This document shows, piece after piece, positions 14,001-28,320 of a DNA stretch of 64,000 nucleotides (the first letter of the stretch is position 1; each line of letters starts with the position of its first letter). The DNA is from Hemibagrus wyckioides (taxonomy: Eukaryota > Chordata > Actinopteri > Siluriformes > Bagridae). A model generated the notes under the pieces. It did not search any database. It saw nothing but the letters and a program-made list of their open reading frames with translations, and was not told the origin of the DNA. Location: positions 19,446,157-19,510,156 of the forward strand of contig NC_080718.1 of NCBI RefSeq assembly GCF_019097595.1, read 5' to 3'. The position numbers and the translations under genes were made by a program.

Positions 14001-16399
14001 TTAGATATTAAAACCATATAAATAATTAGAAACACTCTGTGTATTACATGCAGCTTTTATTTTTTCTTTTATATGTCTTTCCAAATATCCAGAACAAGCT
14101 GCATTTCTGCAGTGCTACAGCCCTGCCTATGACAGTTTAACAGCTTGAATCTGCAAAAAATATTTACCCAAAAAATAATACATAACATGTTTGGTTTGCT
14201 TTGGGATCATTCAGTGTTGAACTGCTTTCTCACTGCAATGAAACTGTGCTAGAGTTTGCCTAGAACTGGACTGAGACCATCTCGCTCAGATGGTGTGATT
14301 GCTGTGTTCTCATTTGCCTAAGAACCTGGATATATGCAGAGTAAAGAAGATTTAGAAGCATCAAACTCACACTCATATGCTAAAAAGATCTGTAATTTAA
14401 TTTTTTCTCTACAGATTAGTTTCGAGCAAGCACTTAATGCATGATATAATTACCCCATACAGGGCCTGAGTTGATGTGCAGACTGATATGAAGTGCTATT
14501 AAAACTTTCATTCTGACAAACCAGTTGGATTGCACTTGAATACACACTTAGCTCAGTTCTGTTTCTATGTTTATCACACTGAAGATTATATCTCGATTAG
14601 AGTGAAGGCCAGTGCTCGTAAACAGTGGTGATTTGACTGGTTAATGGATGGGTAAACCACTGGGAGAATTATGTGTCAGCAGTGGTGAGGCTAAAACAAA
14701 GCTCTATCCATCACTGTGCTCACCGAGGCTTCAATAATTGAGCTGCGATAAATGGGCCATGTTTTTCGAGCAAGAAAAATGAAGGAATGCTAGCCAAAGC
14801 AGAGAAGTAGAAATCCAATACTCTGGAGTAAACCCGAAGAATTCTCTCTTTTTCTGTGTGTTTCACGCTGGGCCATGATGCTAGCAGAGGACTGGGTTTC
14901 TTGTTCACTATACATGTTTAAAAACCTAGATGCATCAAATTTAAAGTATAATTATTTAGCCTAGATAAAAGTTGCTAATGGCTTAATCAATGAAAATCAA
15001 TTGTATGGTACTGGTTTATGGTGTTTGTATCAGATAACAACAATTAGACCTTAGTGGTTTAAATTAATACTGGATTATTATTATAGAGCTGGTGATTTAG
15101 CACTGTGTGTGATACCTCATGCTCTGCATTCCTCTGCATTCCACATTAGCAGCCAACGCTGGCGCTTACGACTTCAGTGAGGGCTTTTCCCTTGTGTGTT
15201 GATGCAAACCTGCTGTTTGGAGGAGGCACTGATAGAAAGCTCTGCTGCAGTTACAGATACACAGGGACTGGAGAGAAGGGAGGAGGAGTGTAACGGGGCG
15301 GGCCTGCGGTACAAAACTGGAGCAATGAGATGAGTGTAGAAAAGTGAGACCCTGCAGATGATAGTGAAGCGAGAAGTGAGCCAGCTGGAGATGGCAGAGC
15401 AATATATACAGGGAATGTTTGCTGTATTACAATTAATCCATTCTCCTCCTTTCTGTAGTTCTAGCCTCTATTTGTTTCCAACTTAGGCTACAGTTTTATC
15501 ATCTTGATCCCCTCCTAACACACCACTCTCTGCAGTATTACTGGCAGCCAGAACACCACAGAAGCCAAGCTGAGGTGGAGTCTCTCCACAAGAGTGTGTG
15601 CCGCAGTCATTTCAGGTACATCCAGCACTCTGCCGCAGAATCCACTGCATATGGAAGCCGGTGCCACACCCCTCTGCGTCCTTACTTATCTTTATGTGAT
15701 TCATAAGTATGCATTCCTGTGGCATAACTCATGACTTTCAATTCTGTCCTAAACTACATATTAATGAGTCAGTACATAGAAAATGCTACCCAGAAATCTG
15801 ACCATGTAAATCATCTCTTAAATCTAATACATTTCTGCAAGCAAAGGCATGCAGACAGCGTGGATATGACAAACAGAACCATTTCTATTGTAAGATATTT
15901 TGCAAAGATACAGAGACAGAAAGTGGGATTATGGTGTGGATCATATCCATAGATATCAGAAATGCAGCTGCACCACAGTGACCTTGTCTTTCCTGCTGGG
16001 AAAAAGAAGGCCAAATGAAAAGAAGCTCAGATTCTTTGAGGCAGTGTGTGTGTGTGGTCACACAGTCTTTTGTGTGGTTTTTGAGGTGAAAATTTTGCAA
16101 AAATGCCTCAACAAGCTGTTAGACTGTCTGATGGATACTCTCAACTGTCTATTACAGGGTTGCTCAAAAATGTACTAGACTGTAGCATATAGCAAAAGTT
16201 AATTGTAATTGCCTCTCAACTTAATTTTGATGTTTGTCATAATTAATGTCCAGTCCCACCAAAATCTGTGGTCACAAGCAACTAATTTTGATTTTCTCCA
16301 AGTAAATTCCATAATATTTTAATAATTGTAATAATATTATATTTAATAATATTATAATAATTGTTTGAATGCCATACTTTACGCTCAAGAATTCAACAT

Positions 16400-16454
16400 T
16401 TATTCATTCATTCATTCATTCATTCATCTATCTATTTATCTATCTATTTACTTA
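16400..16454. repeat. (ATTC)n/(TATC)n microsatellite
   Basis: About six ATTC copies followed by degenerate TATC/TATT copies. Confidence 0.9.
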
Positions 16455-19085
16455 TGTTTGTTTTGTTTTTTTGTTTTGTTATGTTTTAATGACATAAAAG
16501 AATTTACATGACTGAGTTTAGATATTTTTATTGTCACTAATATTTGCATGCATAATGTGGTGCCAATTATTTACAAGAAGAGACACACTTTGGGCAGACA
16601 CCAGTATCATTAACATTTATCTACATATTGAAAAGCTTTCATTGCCAATTCCACTGGTTTTGAGCAGCTGGTCAGGAGACTGATTAACTACAGGGCTCTC
16701 AGCATGACAGATAATACACACTGTGGGATGTTACCAATATATTGTCCAGTCCATTTCCTAAAACAGCATCTTTTATTGTTAGCTTACTTTAAGGATTATT
16801 GCAGAAATTTTCTATTATTTCTTTTTTTTTTGTCATTTTCCTGAGTCTGATCTGAAATGGATTAATACTAAGGATTTTGCAGTGATTTGTGTGTGTTTAA
16901 TTTCCCTGAAGATATGCTTCCCCTCTGAGACAGACACACGCAGATAGAATTATTCATGAAGTCCATTTAATTGAATTTCTACTGTTACCATTTGTAAAGG
17001 ATATATTTTTTATGGTGCATGAAAATTCACGAGATGTGCTGTGCTGATGTGTTAATTACAAAACTCTTCATTATATTCTTTACTCTAATTTTTGCGCTTT
17101 AATTGCCGTAGGCAGCGTGAGCTTGAAAAGCAGTCTTAAATTAAGTTCAATGAGGCTTGTGCTGTTGAGCATACCAAGTGTGGTATTAAGGATGGATGAT
17201 TATAGTGGATATGTCCTCACATGCCTTTAAAAGCATTATTCAGCCCATGAAGCAAATGCAGGTTCATTGTCATGGCTGTCAGAAATTCATCTGTTGGCCA
17301 AATCTCATTTCCATATTTGTAGAGGGATTTTAGGTGGAAGATGCGTTCAGCAGAAGAAATAATATTGGGTTTTTTAGTAGAGAGAGGCAGCTAAGGCCTG
17401 CAGCATGCGAAAAAGAAATGAATAAATGTTCATTTGCTTTAATTTTATGCAGAAGGACAATCTGCCTGCTTAAAATATTCCTCTGCAGTGTGGGTGGGGT
17501 CGAGAGTTCAGCTCATGGGAAAGATGCTGAATATTCAGGGCTGTAAATGTATATAAAAATCAATTTACCTAAAATCCTAAAAAATATGTATACATCCAGC
17601 TACTATATCACATTACTCCTGTTTTCAGATAAATTCTTGTTTTGGATTTCCCACTAATAACATTATTGGTGGGAGCACATGCGTTTTTGAAATAAAAAAA
17701 GTTTCTCGTTATCTGGGCATCTGTTCCCACATCACATTAATGCTGTGGAATTGTGCCATGCTCAGTGTCTACTGACTACTAATCTTTCACACTGGCTTGT
17801 TTAATACTCATGGGTTTTGCAGTCTAGCAGTCTGGTTTAGAATCTCTGATTTAGACTTCCTGTTCACCTGATATGCGAGTGGTCTGCTGAGTGTACCAGT
17901 GCGACTGTGGGATGATGGAGGAGAGGGACGAGGTTCACAGCTGAGCTCTCTTTTGATGGAGATAAAAATAATTAGAGAGGCATAAAGGAGGGTGCTCTGA
18001 GACGTGCTGAAAAGGACACAGCCCCTTTGCTGTGGAGGTTGTCCTCATCTCCTCTGATGTTTTTACGCCTGCCACTGCAACTCTGTCAGAACAATATCAC
18101 ATAGTCTTAATTCAGCTGATGGACTTTTAATCTCATGTATACAAATCAGGTTGCATGAGACAAAAAAGTCCTCCAGATCTTTTCATACTTTTCTTGTCCT
18201 GTACAACTTTCATTTAATTATTCGGTTGTCCCTGAAGAGGAACTCTTAAAATCTTATGATAGGGTGTTGACAGAGTTCCTTTTAGAATCAATTTAAAAGC
18301 CCAAGAACCCGTAACTATCTAATAAACCCTTAACAAACATCTGAAGAACAAATTGTACAAGCAAATACAAAATATGGGGAAACATTAGCATTAACTTCAC
18401 CAAAGATTTAAAACAAAAAAGTTTTATCATTCGGGGATATTGTTTTAGACTTTTATTCGACGTCTGTCTATTCTGGAAAGTGAAGACTACCTTTGCTTGA
18501 ATAATCTACTATGATATCCTATAATTCCTAAAATCCCAAATACACACTTTCAATCCAAATTCTCCATTTTTGCATGAGTTTTGATTTGAGAGTTTTAGGC
18601 AGAGAATTCAATCAGTCAAATGTAATATAATGGCAAAACTTGGTGCCAAACACTTTTATTATTTAGTATTAGAGTCCCTGGGAAATCTATATGCAGCATG
18701 ATTAGTCGGTGAAGACTAAACAATACCATAGAGCAGTGAAAAAACTATTTATTCCTCTTAATTAAGTCAGTATTAAGGCTTAAGATGGTTAAGATGTACA
18801 TGCAGCTGTTTAGTACTGCAGAGTTTTACAGCCTTTACACTGATCAAAATGGTTGCAGAGTTACAGTATTTATTCCACAGCAAAATATTTTTTTAAATTA
18901 TTATTTTCCAGGATTGGGTGATCAGGGCAGTGTATTGGTTTATAGTAAAATGCTGGAAACTGTAGTGTGTGGTGGGATATCTGGTAGAAGTGCTGTTGTG
19001 CTCTTTATAGTGACTTTTTTAGGTGATCACATGCAAGTTTACATTCAAGTAAAATGCTTAGTAAAGTAGTAATTTAGTGCTAGAG

Positions 19086-19198
19086 GTGGTTTTAGCTCCG
19101 TGGTTGAGAAGGCTGCATGGTTGGCTGCTCCCATTGCTCAGATAAATCTTATCTAAATTGTGAGTTGCTTCAGATGAAGTTTGCATTTGGCAAATATA
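19086..19198 (-). repeat. Diverged reversed copy of the dispersed teleost repeat
   Basis: It contains TTTAGCTCCGTGGTTGAGAA near its left end and GTGAGTTGCTTCAGATGAAG then TTTGCATTTGGCAAAT at the right, the inverted and diverged form of the family at 34,494 and 57,687. Confidence 0.55.
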
Positions 19199-19782
19199 TC
19201 ACATTATATTTTTTAACATTTACAGTATATTATTGGAAACCTAATAATATAAAGGTACAGGTACCTGTAAATATATTATAGTACTTTACTGGTAACTCCT
19301 CCACACTCTGTCTGATTATTACAAGGTGGGATTGATAATTTCATATAAAATGAATTCCACCCCTTAGCAAATAGTGAAGAATGACAAGAATCCACACAGG
19401 ATGTTTGTATATACAACCGTTATTTAAACCTTCTAACTAAATGTAAGCAAGTCTCATTAAGTACTCACCTCTGAGCAGTATGACTACTCCTGTCTCTGTT
19501 TCACTTTTTGCCCTGAATGCTTATACCACATCTCTGATACCAAGCAACGGTAACTGAAGTGAATTTGTGGTGAAGTGAATCTCTAGTGTGTAGCATAGAA
19601 AATTGACAGTGAGAAGTCAGGACTGTGGCAGGACTTCTCAAATCTGTGTAGAAAAGGAGAAAGAGACAGCTAGAGACAGGAAAAGAGCAGGAGAGAGGAG
19701 TCTAACAGATCAACATGGTGGAATAAGAATGCAGCAAAGCCAAAATAAACTTGTTCATGTATGTAGTTAGGTATGCGTTCTT

Positions 19783-19899
<117 letters not shown>

Positions 19900-19971
19900 T
19901 ACCAGTGAATGTTTTGGTTAACTTTACAGTGAATATGAACATCTGGGTTTTAATGCCCAAGCCATATCTAG

Positions 19972-20000
19972 ACACACACACACACACACACACACACACA
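19972..20000. repeat. (AC)n microsatellite
   Basis: Uninterrupted AC run about 70 bp from the CTA/ATA array. Confidence 0.95.
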
Positions 20001-21603
20001 TTACTGCAGAAGACATTTTAACTGGAGTATATATTAATAAAGACATGGCATATAAACTTTCTGATTTCAGGATATTTGAAGCTGTTTTCTCTTCTTTCCT
20101 TTCTTCTTGCCATTTCCTCAAACCCTCCTTTCTTCCTCTATCATTTTGGGAGATACTTTCACTACATTGTGTTCAACTTTTTTTTTTTCTTTTACTGCAT
20201 TATTTTTCTCTGGAACAACGATCTATATGTGATATGTGGTTGAGATACTAGACTGTATATGCAATTGTTATATTGTTAAATCATATGCCTTTGTTACTTG
20301 CAAATAATTATCTTTGTCTAAAAGTCTAAGTAGTGAAAGTCTAAAATAGAGAGAGAGAGAGAGAAAGAGATGAAGAGCAATGAGGCTGAATAGTTGCAGC
20401 TCCAGCCCTGCTGCAGTCTACTACAAATGTGTAACATTTCTGTTTCCCCAGAGGAAAGTTGGGCAGGCAAGAATTAATCTTTGTGTGGAAGAAAAACATA
20501 ATTAAAAAGAGTGGCCTGGCTGAGGCAATTGGAGAATAGCTGGCATTCGTATATACCACAACTGCTTAGCTGATGTAGAATATGTCGGTCCTATAGGGCA
20601 AAGACAATTGATCTTCCTTCTGCACAAATGCTTTCCTCATAAATTGTGTAGAAGCTGTGTGATAGAGATGGGTGGACTGATGGCAGATGAATCACATGTT
20701 AATGGAATGGAATGGAATCCAGTAAACAGGCAGAGATAATTCTGTCCCCTGAGACAACCCTAGGCTTCATGCTCAAGTTTTGTATCAGATACTTACTGCA
20801 GGGTGCAAGGACCCTTACAGCATTATTATTTTCCCCATCCCCCATCCTGGGATGCAGTGATTGTGGCAGATATATGGCTACGGTGAGACAGCTGGGTTCT
20901 GGGTTCATGTCCCTTGATGCCTGGCATTGATTGACAATGTGTCCACGTCCTTGGAGATTAATTAGGAGAGTCAGGGCAGGTTGTAGGCATATTTCACAGG
21001 AAACAGGGGCAGTGCATCACCTATAATGACCTGGTAGGTCATCACACTGCTGATGAATGTGGAGTATAGAAGACAAATTAATATATAAATATAAGAATTG
21101 GGTAATCAAGTAGATCATCCAAAACTAACCCAAACCTACTGCATATCTATACACAAAAACTGTACTTCTAAACTTCGACCCATGTGTGGATACAGAGGAA
21201 CTCCACTTTGCTTTGGCACTTGTGTTTCTGCAGCTGTTACTTTCCACATGTGACAAAAAAAAAGCCCCAGCCTAAATCCATTTGGAACATGTGTAGCATG
21301 AGGAAAATTCCTAAACCACCCTTTATCCAATAACCTTTTAATTTTCATTCCCTCTTTCTATGCAAAATCTAGCATTAGTGTTTCCTAATATAATAAGTTT
21401 AAAAAAATCCTTCTACATGACCTCACCACTGGACAGTCCTTACACATAACTATCGTAACTGGTTTACATGTAAACTTTGGTCTTTTAAAGCAATCCAGGA
21501 TGTGGCTGGTGTAAAACTTAAGACCTCTAGATTTCTATTTGTGATTAGCATCACGCAGAAAAATGTTAAGGTTTATCCACAACACGGCTCAGAAAACATC
21601 TAT

Positions 21604-21605
<2 letters not shown>

Positions 21606-21640
<35 letters not shown>

Positions 21641-21642
21641 AA
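21606..21642. repeat. (AAAT)n microsatellite
   Basis: About nine copies of a tetranucleotide. Confidence 0.95.
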
Positions 21643-22090
21643 CCCTGAAGGTTTACAATAAATAACAGAGTAAGAGTGAATCAGGGTGAATTAACTTCTT
21701 TCCAAACCAAACATTTTAACCAGTATACAGTGTGTAAGGATTTCTTAAAGACAAATGTCAGAAAAACGTCATAGGATGTAACCTGTGAAGCTTATTGAGA
21801 TAATATGATGCACTGTCAGAATATAAAGGTTACTAAATGCTACCATTACTTGTCACTTGAGTGGTACCATCAAGGTTATACAGAATGTTTTTAGCATTAG
21901 TGTGTAGCGTTTACCAAGAAAGGGGCATGTTGTGAAAATGTTAAGCTTTACTCTAAAAGGTATAAACGTCCAGTTATGTACATTAGATCTTTATTTAAAA
22001 GTGCACATGTCCAGGAAAAACATATATATTAAAGGTACAAATAAAAAAGAATACAAACCCTAGTGACAAGGTACTTTTTTAAGGTCTGTT

Positions 22091-22093
22091 ACA

Positions 22094-22129
<36 letters not shown>
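22091..22129. repeat. (CA)n microsatellite
   Basis: CA run with one T interruption near its start. Confidence 0.95.
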
Positions 22130-22134
<5 letters not shown>

Positions 22135-22733
22135 ACCCAAGTGAGAGTGAGAATATGTTAGATCAAAAACCTGAGAGCCCCATCTGGGAGGTGTGATTTA
22201 ATCAGTTAGCTAGCGAACCTCGCAAGAACCAGGCAATTTACACAATGATGCCATGCACAAATTAGGAGAGAAAAGCACAAAGACTGTCCTCTTCTTCAGA
22301 AGCATCATGTTAAGCAAAATGAGCATCATGTTTGGATTTTTTTAAAATAGCAAAGCTCTATTCTGAGATGTTTCTCTTGCAATTGGTGTACAGATCACAT
22401 CAATCGAGAAGTGGATGTGGTAAGCCCAGTATGTTGTGGACTGTTTTACTGGTTCTCTCCTGTGTGTGTCTGGTGTTGATTATACTGCAACCTCTCTGAG
22501 TGTCAGTGCTGTGCTGGTGGATAATTAAATCTCCCTGGTGTGCTCCACTTCCCTCCACCCCCCTGTTCTGCTGGGTTGGCCGTAATCCTGTCGGACAGGG
22601 AGCACCTTTGTTGCTGATTAAGGTTTGTCGTCGAGCGATTTTTATTGGCTGCCCAATGGTGCGTAGCATATACATTTATCAAGAACAATTGGCTAGCTAG
22701 CCAAGGGTGTCCACCCCTCCTGCTAACTGGAAT

Positions 22734-22736
<3 letters not shown>

Positions 22737-22792
<56 letters not shown>
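22737..22792. repeat. (GA)n microsatellite
   Basis: About 28 GA units with one C interruption. Confidence 0.95.
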
Positions 22793-23370
22793 GATGAGGA
22801 TGAGGTGGGAATACGACTGGCACAAGCAAGCAAAATATTATAGATGGTATCAAAGGAAGTAATTGAATTAAATGCATTTTGTCAGGCTCTGGAGCACAAG
22901 CGATCTAAGTGTGGGCTGCCTGCTTGACATTAGTTTCAGTGTAATGTCTTAATAACATGGTTCTGTGTAACTAGAGCTCTCAATTATACAGTGTTGTGTT
23001 CACATCTACAAGCATATCTAGCTGGATTGGATTTCAGTGATGCGTAGTGGCAGAGCTCTTTATAGTTTTAAAGTATATACACTGAGCAGCTGGTGGTAAA
23101 CTGCACAAGTATTTACTCCCATACCTATGGAAAGAGTGGAAAAAGTTCTTTTATTGGAATAAATTTATCAAAATAAAATCAGGATTTTATGTATTCTCCC
23201 AGATATGTAAATTTTATATATATATATATATATATAAACCTTTGTTTACTGTAGAAAAAGAAATAAGAAATTGTTGGTTACAAAATCATGATGGAATTTT
23301 ATTTTTTCTAGCTCCTCACTAGAAGAGGCTTTTGTGTGGCTGCAGTAATGAAGAATAATCAAAGAGGGGG

Positions 23371-23371
23371 C

Positions 23372-23402
<31 letters not shown>

Positions 23403-23440
23403 CAGAGAGAGAGAGAGAGACAGAGAGACAGAGAGAGAGA
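23371..23440. repeat. (GA)n/(GACA)n microsatellite
   Basis: GA-rich run interrupted by several GACA units. Confidence 0.95.
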
Positions 23441-25262
23441 ATGAGTTTTTTTGTTTTTTTATTACTATGGTGCAGGTTAGGTAGGCAGTTTAGGTGAACT
23501 GAAATGACATTGCCTTAATTTCATATGAAACACTTTTCCTGTTGATGCATGTAACTTCCTTTTTAGAGGACATCTGGACAAAAATGATGAAGAAATGAGG
23601 TCACAAAATCTGTAGAATCCTGAGCTTTATTTTTTTTTTTACCGATGATAAACATACTGCAGTACTGTGCTTAGCAGATGCTGAATTTTGTCATGTGTGC
23701 CATATGTAATTTTTCATAATGCTTTCATGGTGTGACTAAACTGTAAGCAGACTCATTTTTATAACATCTGACTTCATCTGTGAATCAAAAAGAGCATTCA
23801 GCATTTTCTCCTGGCCGTATGGTTCCTTTCACTGCAGTCCTCCGAAGACGTAGATTTAAGCTTCGCCTGCTTCTGTGCATGTGCCTTCTTTTGAAATGAA
23901 AAGTTTATTCAAGGACAGATTTACAGTTTTAGCTGTATGCTTTCATGGGGCTTATTGTGTTTAAGATTTTTCAAAGATACATGAGCTTCATGTTCATGCT
24001 TTTAAAAAATTGTAAGATCTTAAAATGTCACTGTGACTGTCTTTAAGGTGGAACATCAGTTGTCCTTATAGCGTTTATTTAACGTTATCTGTGAAGTGAT
24101 TAATAACCATAAACATTAATATTAATACTAATTCATAAATACCGAAACGTAAATATGTATCTGTACTCTTAATGTCTCCACTTATATTGCAGTAATATTT
24201 GACAAAAGAGCAAATGTGTATTGCTTGGAAATCTGCTACTACATGACATCCTTTTCTGCAGTTCTCTAAACAAAAATGAAAAGGGTTGAATATCAGTGTG
24301 CATGATTGTGACTTCACCATAGACTAGAAAATCCATTTCAGTTCTATTACAATGTAAATAGAATTTCAAAGTCATTGATGTAGCTGGATATATTATATAT
24401 TTTTATGTTTATGATTATATTAAAGAAATCTTATATAACTGTATCATAATGCACAGTGTTTTCAGATGAGGAATGACCTTCAATGTTGCTCCAGCTGCAT
24501 TTCAGGGCTTTAAAAAAAAAAAGGTAATTTTTTCAACACTCTGCCAGCCTTAAGCCTCAACATCTCATTTCAGCATGTATTATAATAATGAAAAGAACTA
24601 CAATTTAGCTGTGTTGATTTAGATTAATGTGTTGATTAAGACTAGATTCATGATCGTTTCAAATATGTGGCATTGATGGACAATATTAAACATTGACTAC
24701 AAATGATCCTTTAGCAGGAAGAAAGCCTTAATATGGGCATATAAAAAGGCACTTATATGTGAGCTATTATATTATTTGTATTCTTTTTGGAAACATCGAC
24801 TATAACTATGCAATAAACTACTGCCATTATGTTTTAAGAATAATTTATAGTAAATGAGTAAATAAGAAGATTGTTAAGTCCACACATTTATATAAGGGTG
24901 TGGTTTTCCATAGGTATAAAAAGACTGAAGAATCGAAGCTGTGATAAATCAATAGATTGATTCTATTGATGGGTACCACATTTCTAGCATGGGTACCACA
25001 TGCTCCTGTTTGCTCATCAATTCCTATTCTAAATGGGGTTCCTTTAATTTACATATTTCCACTCTGTTTTCTGCACCTAGAAAATCTAAGTAAAACTGCT
25101 TTTTGGAAAAGATCATCTTTTAAGAGGTTTATATATTATATGTATTATATGTTTTCTGAATGCCATGAACACAATTCGGTGTCTCAGTATGGATGCAGAT
25201 AAACAGGGTAGCGTAATGCTATATAGATGTAGGCAGAAAGAATATTGCCGCAATCTTACCAC

Positions 25263-25344
25263 ATGCAGACACACAAAGGGAGGGAAGGGAGAGAGAGGAA
25301 AAAAGCAGAGGGAGGGAGCTAGAGAGCGAGAGGGGGGGGGGTAG
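25263..25344. repeat. Polypurine tract
   Basis: A/G-rich stretch with GGGAGG and GAGA segments, a few C/T interruptions and a nine-G run near its right end. Confidence 0.8.
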
Positions 25345-26594
25345 AAATGCTGAGATATTTAGATATTTTCACATTCAGCAGGGAAGGTTTTTTATTAAAG
25401 CTTTTTTTTTTTCGTTTGGATTGCATACACAATCACAATGTGCTCAGTTCAGTGACATCTCGGTTTAGAGGTGTGTGGACTCCCATGACAGTTTATCAGT
25501 AAAGTCTGTGTGTATCTCACTGATTCAAGATAAATGCAGTCTTGGAATGTTGGTCATAGGACAGAAAGGGGAGGAGAGAAAAAGGCTGAGTGTTGCATTG
25601 CACTGTCCGGCCGACCAGGCACGTTACACTTTTCTTCCCTGTAGCATTGTTTATGAGTTTAGGAGTTAGTTACTGAGCTTCGGAAACCTGAAACATCTCT
25701 TCGGAGTTGAAGATTGATGTGAGAGTTACCAGCTCCTCCATCTTCAGTCTTGCATTGCAGGGTCATTATGGCAGATGCTGCAGTGAGCGAGTCCCTAGAT
25801 CATCCTTGATGCTCAGATCCCACACTGCGGTCAAACTTTTTTCTTAACATTTCTATTTTCTCCTGACCTTCAGGAAGAGCGAATATCTGTAGACGCTACA
25901 TTGCACTATTTCGTCCGCAACAAATAAAGACAGGAACAGAAAAAGGGGGAAAAGACCAACTCCCAAGCAATAGCAGCGGAGACCCCGCAATTCCTCGACA
26001 ACATCCTAATGCTCTCTAATATGCTTTCTTAAACATGCAGCTCTTTACTTGACCTTAGAATTCAAAGGGTATAAAAAGTCCTGATAACTGGAAAATACTG
26101 TGTGAAATTTTGGATAGACTCAATCAAAATATTTCCCAGGTCACAGTTACGAAGCGCATTCAGAATAGATGGAAACAAACATTATTTAAATATATGAAAT
26201 CCCTAACATTACTGACAAGGATGAGATTTCAGTCAAATCAGTTTTCATACCTCATACTGACACTTAATGCAGCACATTTCGTTCTTAGTGCCTGAGATAG
26301 ACGCATGCCAGGTCACAGAGAGATGCAGAGAAAGCCTCAGGGCTCCAGACGGCTGTGGTGTAAATTTATTTCACTTGTTTGCTCTGATGAAAATATTTTT
26401 TCTCCTTATTTTCCTGGGTTACACAGACAGCTGATAGGTGGAAAAAATGTAGCACCAGAGGAAGTTCTCATTGTCCATATTTTGATTTTCCGTTATATAA
26501 TATATAATTTCTTATAAAATATGTGTGCTATCATTTTGATCACTTATTATGGCGAATAAAGAGATTACTGTGTACAAAAAAGACCAGCACTTTG

Positions 26595-26600
26595 TTTATT
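26595..26600 (-). terminator. Possible gjd2 polyadenylation signal
   Basis: AATAAA on the minus strand, about 880 bp downstream of the gjd2 stop. I found no nearer canonical hexamer. A 3' UTR of this length would be normal, but the true cleavage site is not determined. Confidence 0.3.
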
Positions 26601-27476
26601 TCTCGGTCATTTTTCGGTTTCCAGTTAAAAGAGAAAAATGCCGAATATCTATATATTTATATATATTTTTTTTTTTTTCATTAATTCACAACAAATAGAG
26701 TTCAAGCAAACCTGGGCGGTGTTTAGCAATTCGAGCAAGGAATCCGCTTTCATAATGTCAATAATAATAATTATTATTATTAGAGATTTTTTTATATATA
26801 TATATATGTATGTATACATATGCATCTTATGTACAAGTATGGCACTTAATTACACGAAAAAATAAATAACACTTGACAAATAAAAGCCGTGGTCGTTTTG
26901 GTGGGTTTAAAATTAAGGTAAGCGTTTGCAGCAAATCCACTAAAGCTCTGGAATGGTTACATACATTAAGGTCAGCGGTGCAACACAGGCAACAAAACAG
27001 AAAATGTGTTTTATATATTCTATGAACTTTTTCCTAAGTCGTCCCACAGATTATTCGATCTCATTTTATAGGCTGAATGTGGATTCAGTCAACTGCTGTG
27101 CGTTGTACCTATAGCTAAAATGTAAGTGAGAGAAAAAGCCGATGGAAAATCGCTTAAAAACACCGTTAACGGCACAATGAGAGACGTGCGTGGCCCGGGT
27201 TTTATCGTTATTTAGTGCAAAACGCATTTACTCTCTTCAAGTACCTACAACTAAGCGGCCCACATGAGAGTAAATGCGCGGTGTACTCTGTCCTTGTGCT
27301 CCAAACGGCACGGAGAAAAGTCGCATCAGCGCAAACGTGTCAGCCATCCTCCACGCCGTCCTTAAAGGACTAGAAAACAGAAAGAAATTACCCACTCCTT
27401 TAACTGATGACACGTTATAGCGGCGAGCAGAGTCGTCCATCTCGTCCATGTGTGCTGGATACTTGGATATACTGAA

Positions 27477-28320
27477 CTACACGTATGCAGAGTCACTGGA
27501 TTGAGTGCGGCCGAAATTCGGCACGCTCAGGCGGGGCAGGTCCTTGTTTCTGATCTCGTAGATGGACTTTCTTCGGGCCTGAACTCCTCTTACGGCCGTT
27601 TTGATTTTCCTCCAGCCCAGATGATTGAGCTCGGCCAGATTAAGTATCACGCAGAAGCCGCTGACAGCAAACATGAACACCAGGAAGACCGTTTTCTCTG
27701 TGGGCCTTGACACGTAGCACTCGACCTCCTTAATGCACGGGTACCGGTCACACTCGTACACGGCGGGCACATTGAATCCGTACAAGAAGTACTGGCCCAC
27801 TAGGAAGCCGATTTCCAGGGCGTTTCTGAAAACCACCTGGATGATGTAAAACCTGGAGATGCCCTCCTGGCGCCTCATTTTGGACTTGCCAGGCCGCAAA
27901 CTTGCGTTGGGCATTTCTTTAACCTCCAAGCAGTCGGGTTCGGCCTCTTTATTGGAGTTCTCAGCGTTCTGCAGAACTCCGTTCCCGATGGTGTTCTTTA
28001 TCTTTTTGCTGTCCTCCCGCTTCAGTGAGTCCTGGTCCTTATCCACGGTGAGATAGACGGTGGAGTAGCGGCGGTCCTTCTGTTTTGCAGACTGATGAAC
28101 CGAGTAGGTGATGAAGCAAAGACTCGGGGTGCAGACCATGATGATTTGAAACACCCAGTATCTTATGTGTGAGATTGGGAAGGCCTTGTCGTAGCACGCT
28201 TGGTTACAGCCCGGCTGTAACGCGTTACACACGAACATTGTTTGCTCGTCGTCGTAAACTGTCTCTCCAACTATGGCTACGATTAGAATCCGGAAGATCA
28301 CCACCACTGTTAATAGGATC
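27477..28320 (-). CDS. gjd2: gjd2 coding exon 2
   Basis: This exon carries the rest of connexin 35, from the last base of codon 24 to the stop at 27477-27479. It holds all four transmembrane helices, both extracellular loops with their three-cysteine motifs, the long acidic/basic cytoplasmic loop and the SAYV C-terminus. Confidence 0.97.

Larger units (their letters stand above)
10346..19085. other. Gene-poor region
   Basis: No gene recognised on either strand. Apart from microsatellites it holds an isolated GC-rich patch near 15,290 with a GGGGCGGGC GC box, and a repeat-free AT-rich block at about 16,940-17,350. Confidence 0.45.
25250..27476. other. gjd2 downstream region / probable 3' UTR
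   Basis: No coding exon is recognised. The part next to the gene (about 27,000-27,476) is less AT-rich than the DNA further left and is probably 3' UTR. A polypurine block (GGGA/GAGA with a G9 run) lies at 25,263-25,344, and short T and TA runs lie at 26,640-26,830. Confidence 0.5.

Noticed and set aside
15166..15402. GC-rich patch with a minus-strand frame, possibly an exon or promoter
   Set aside because: Only one GC box, no matching splice sites or protein similarity, so not called as a gene.
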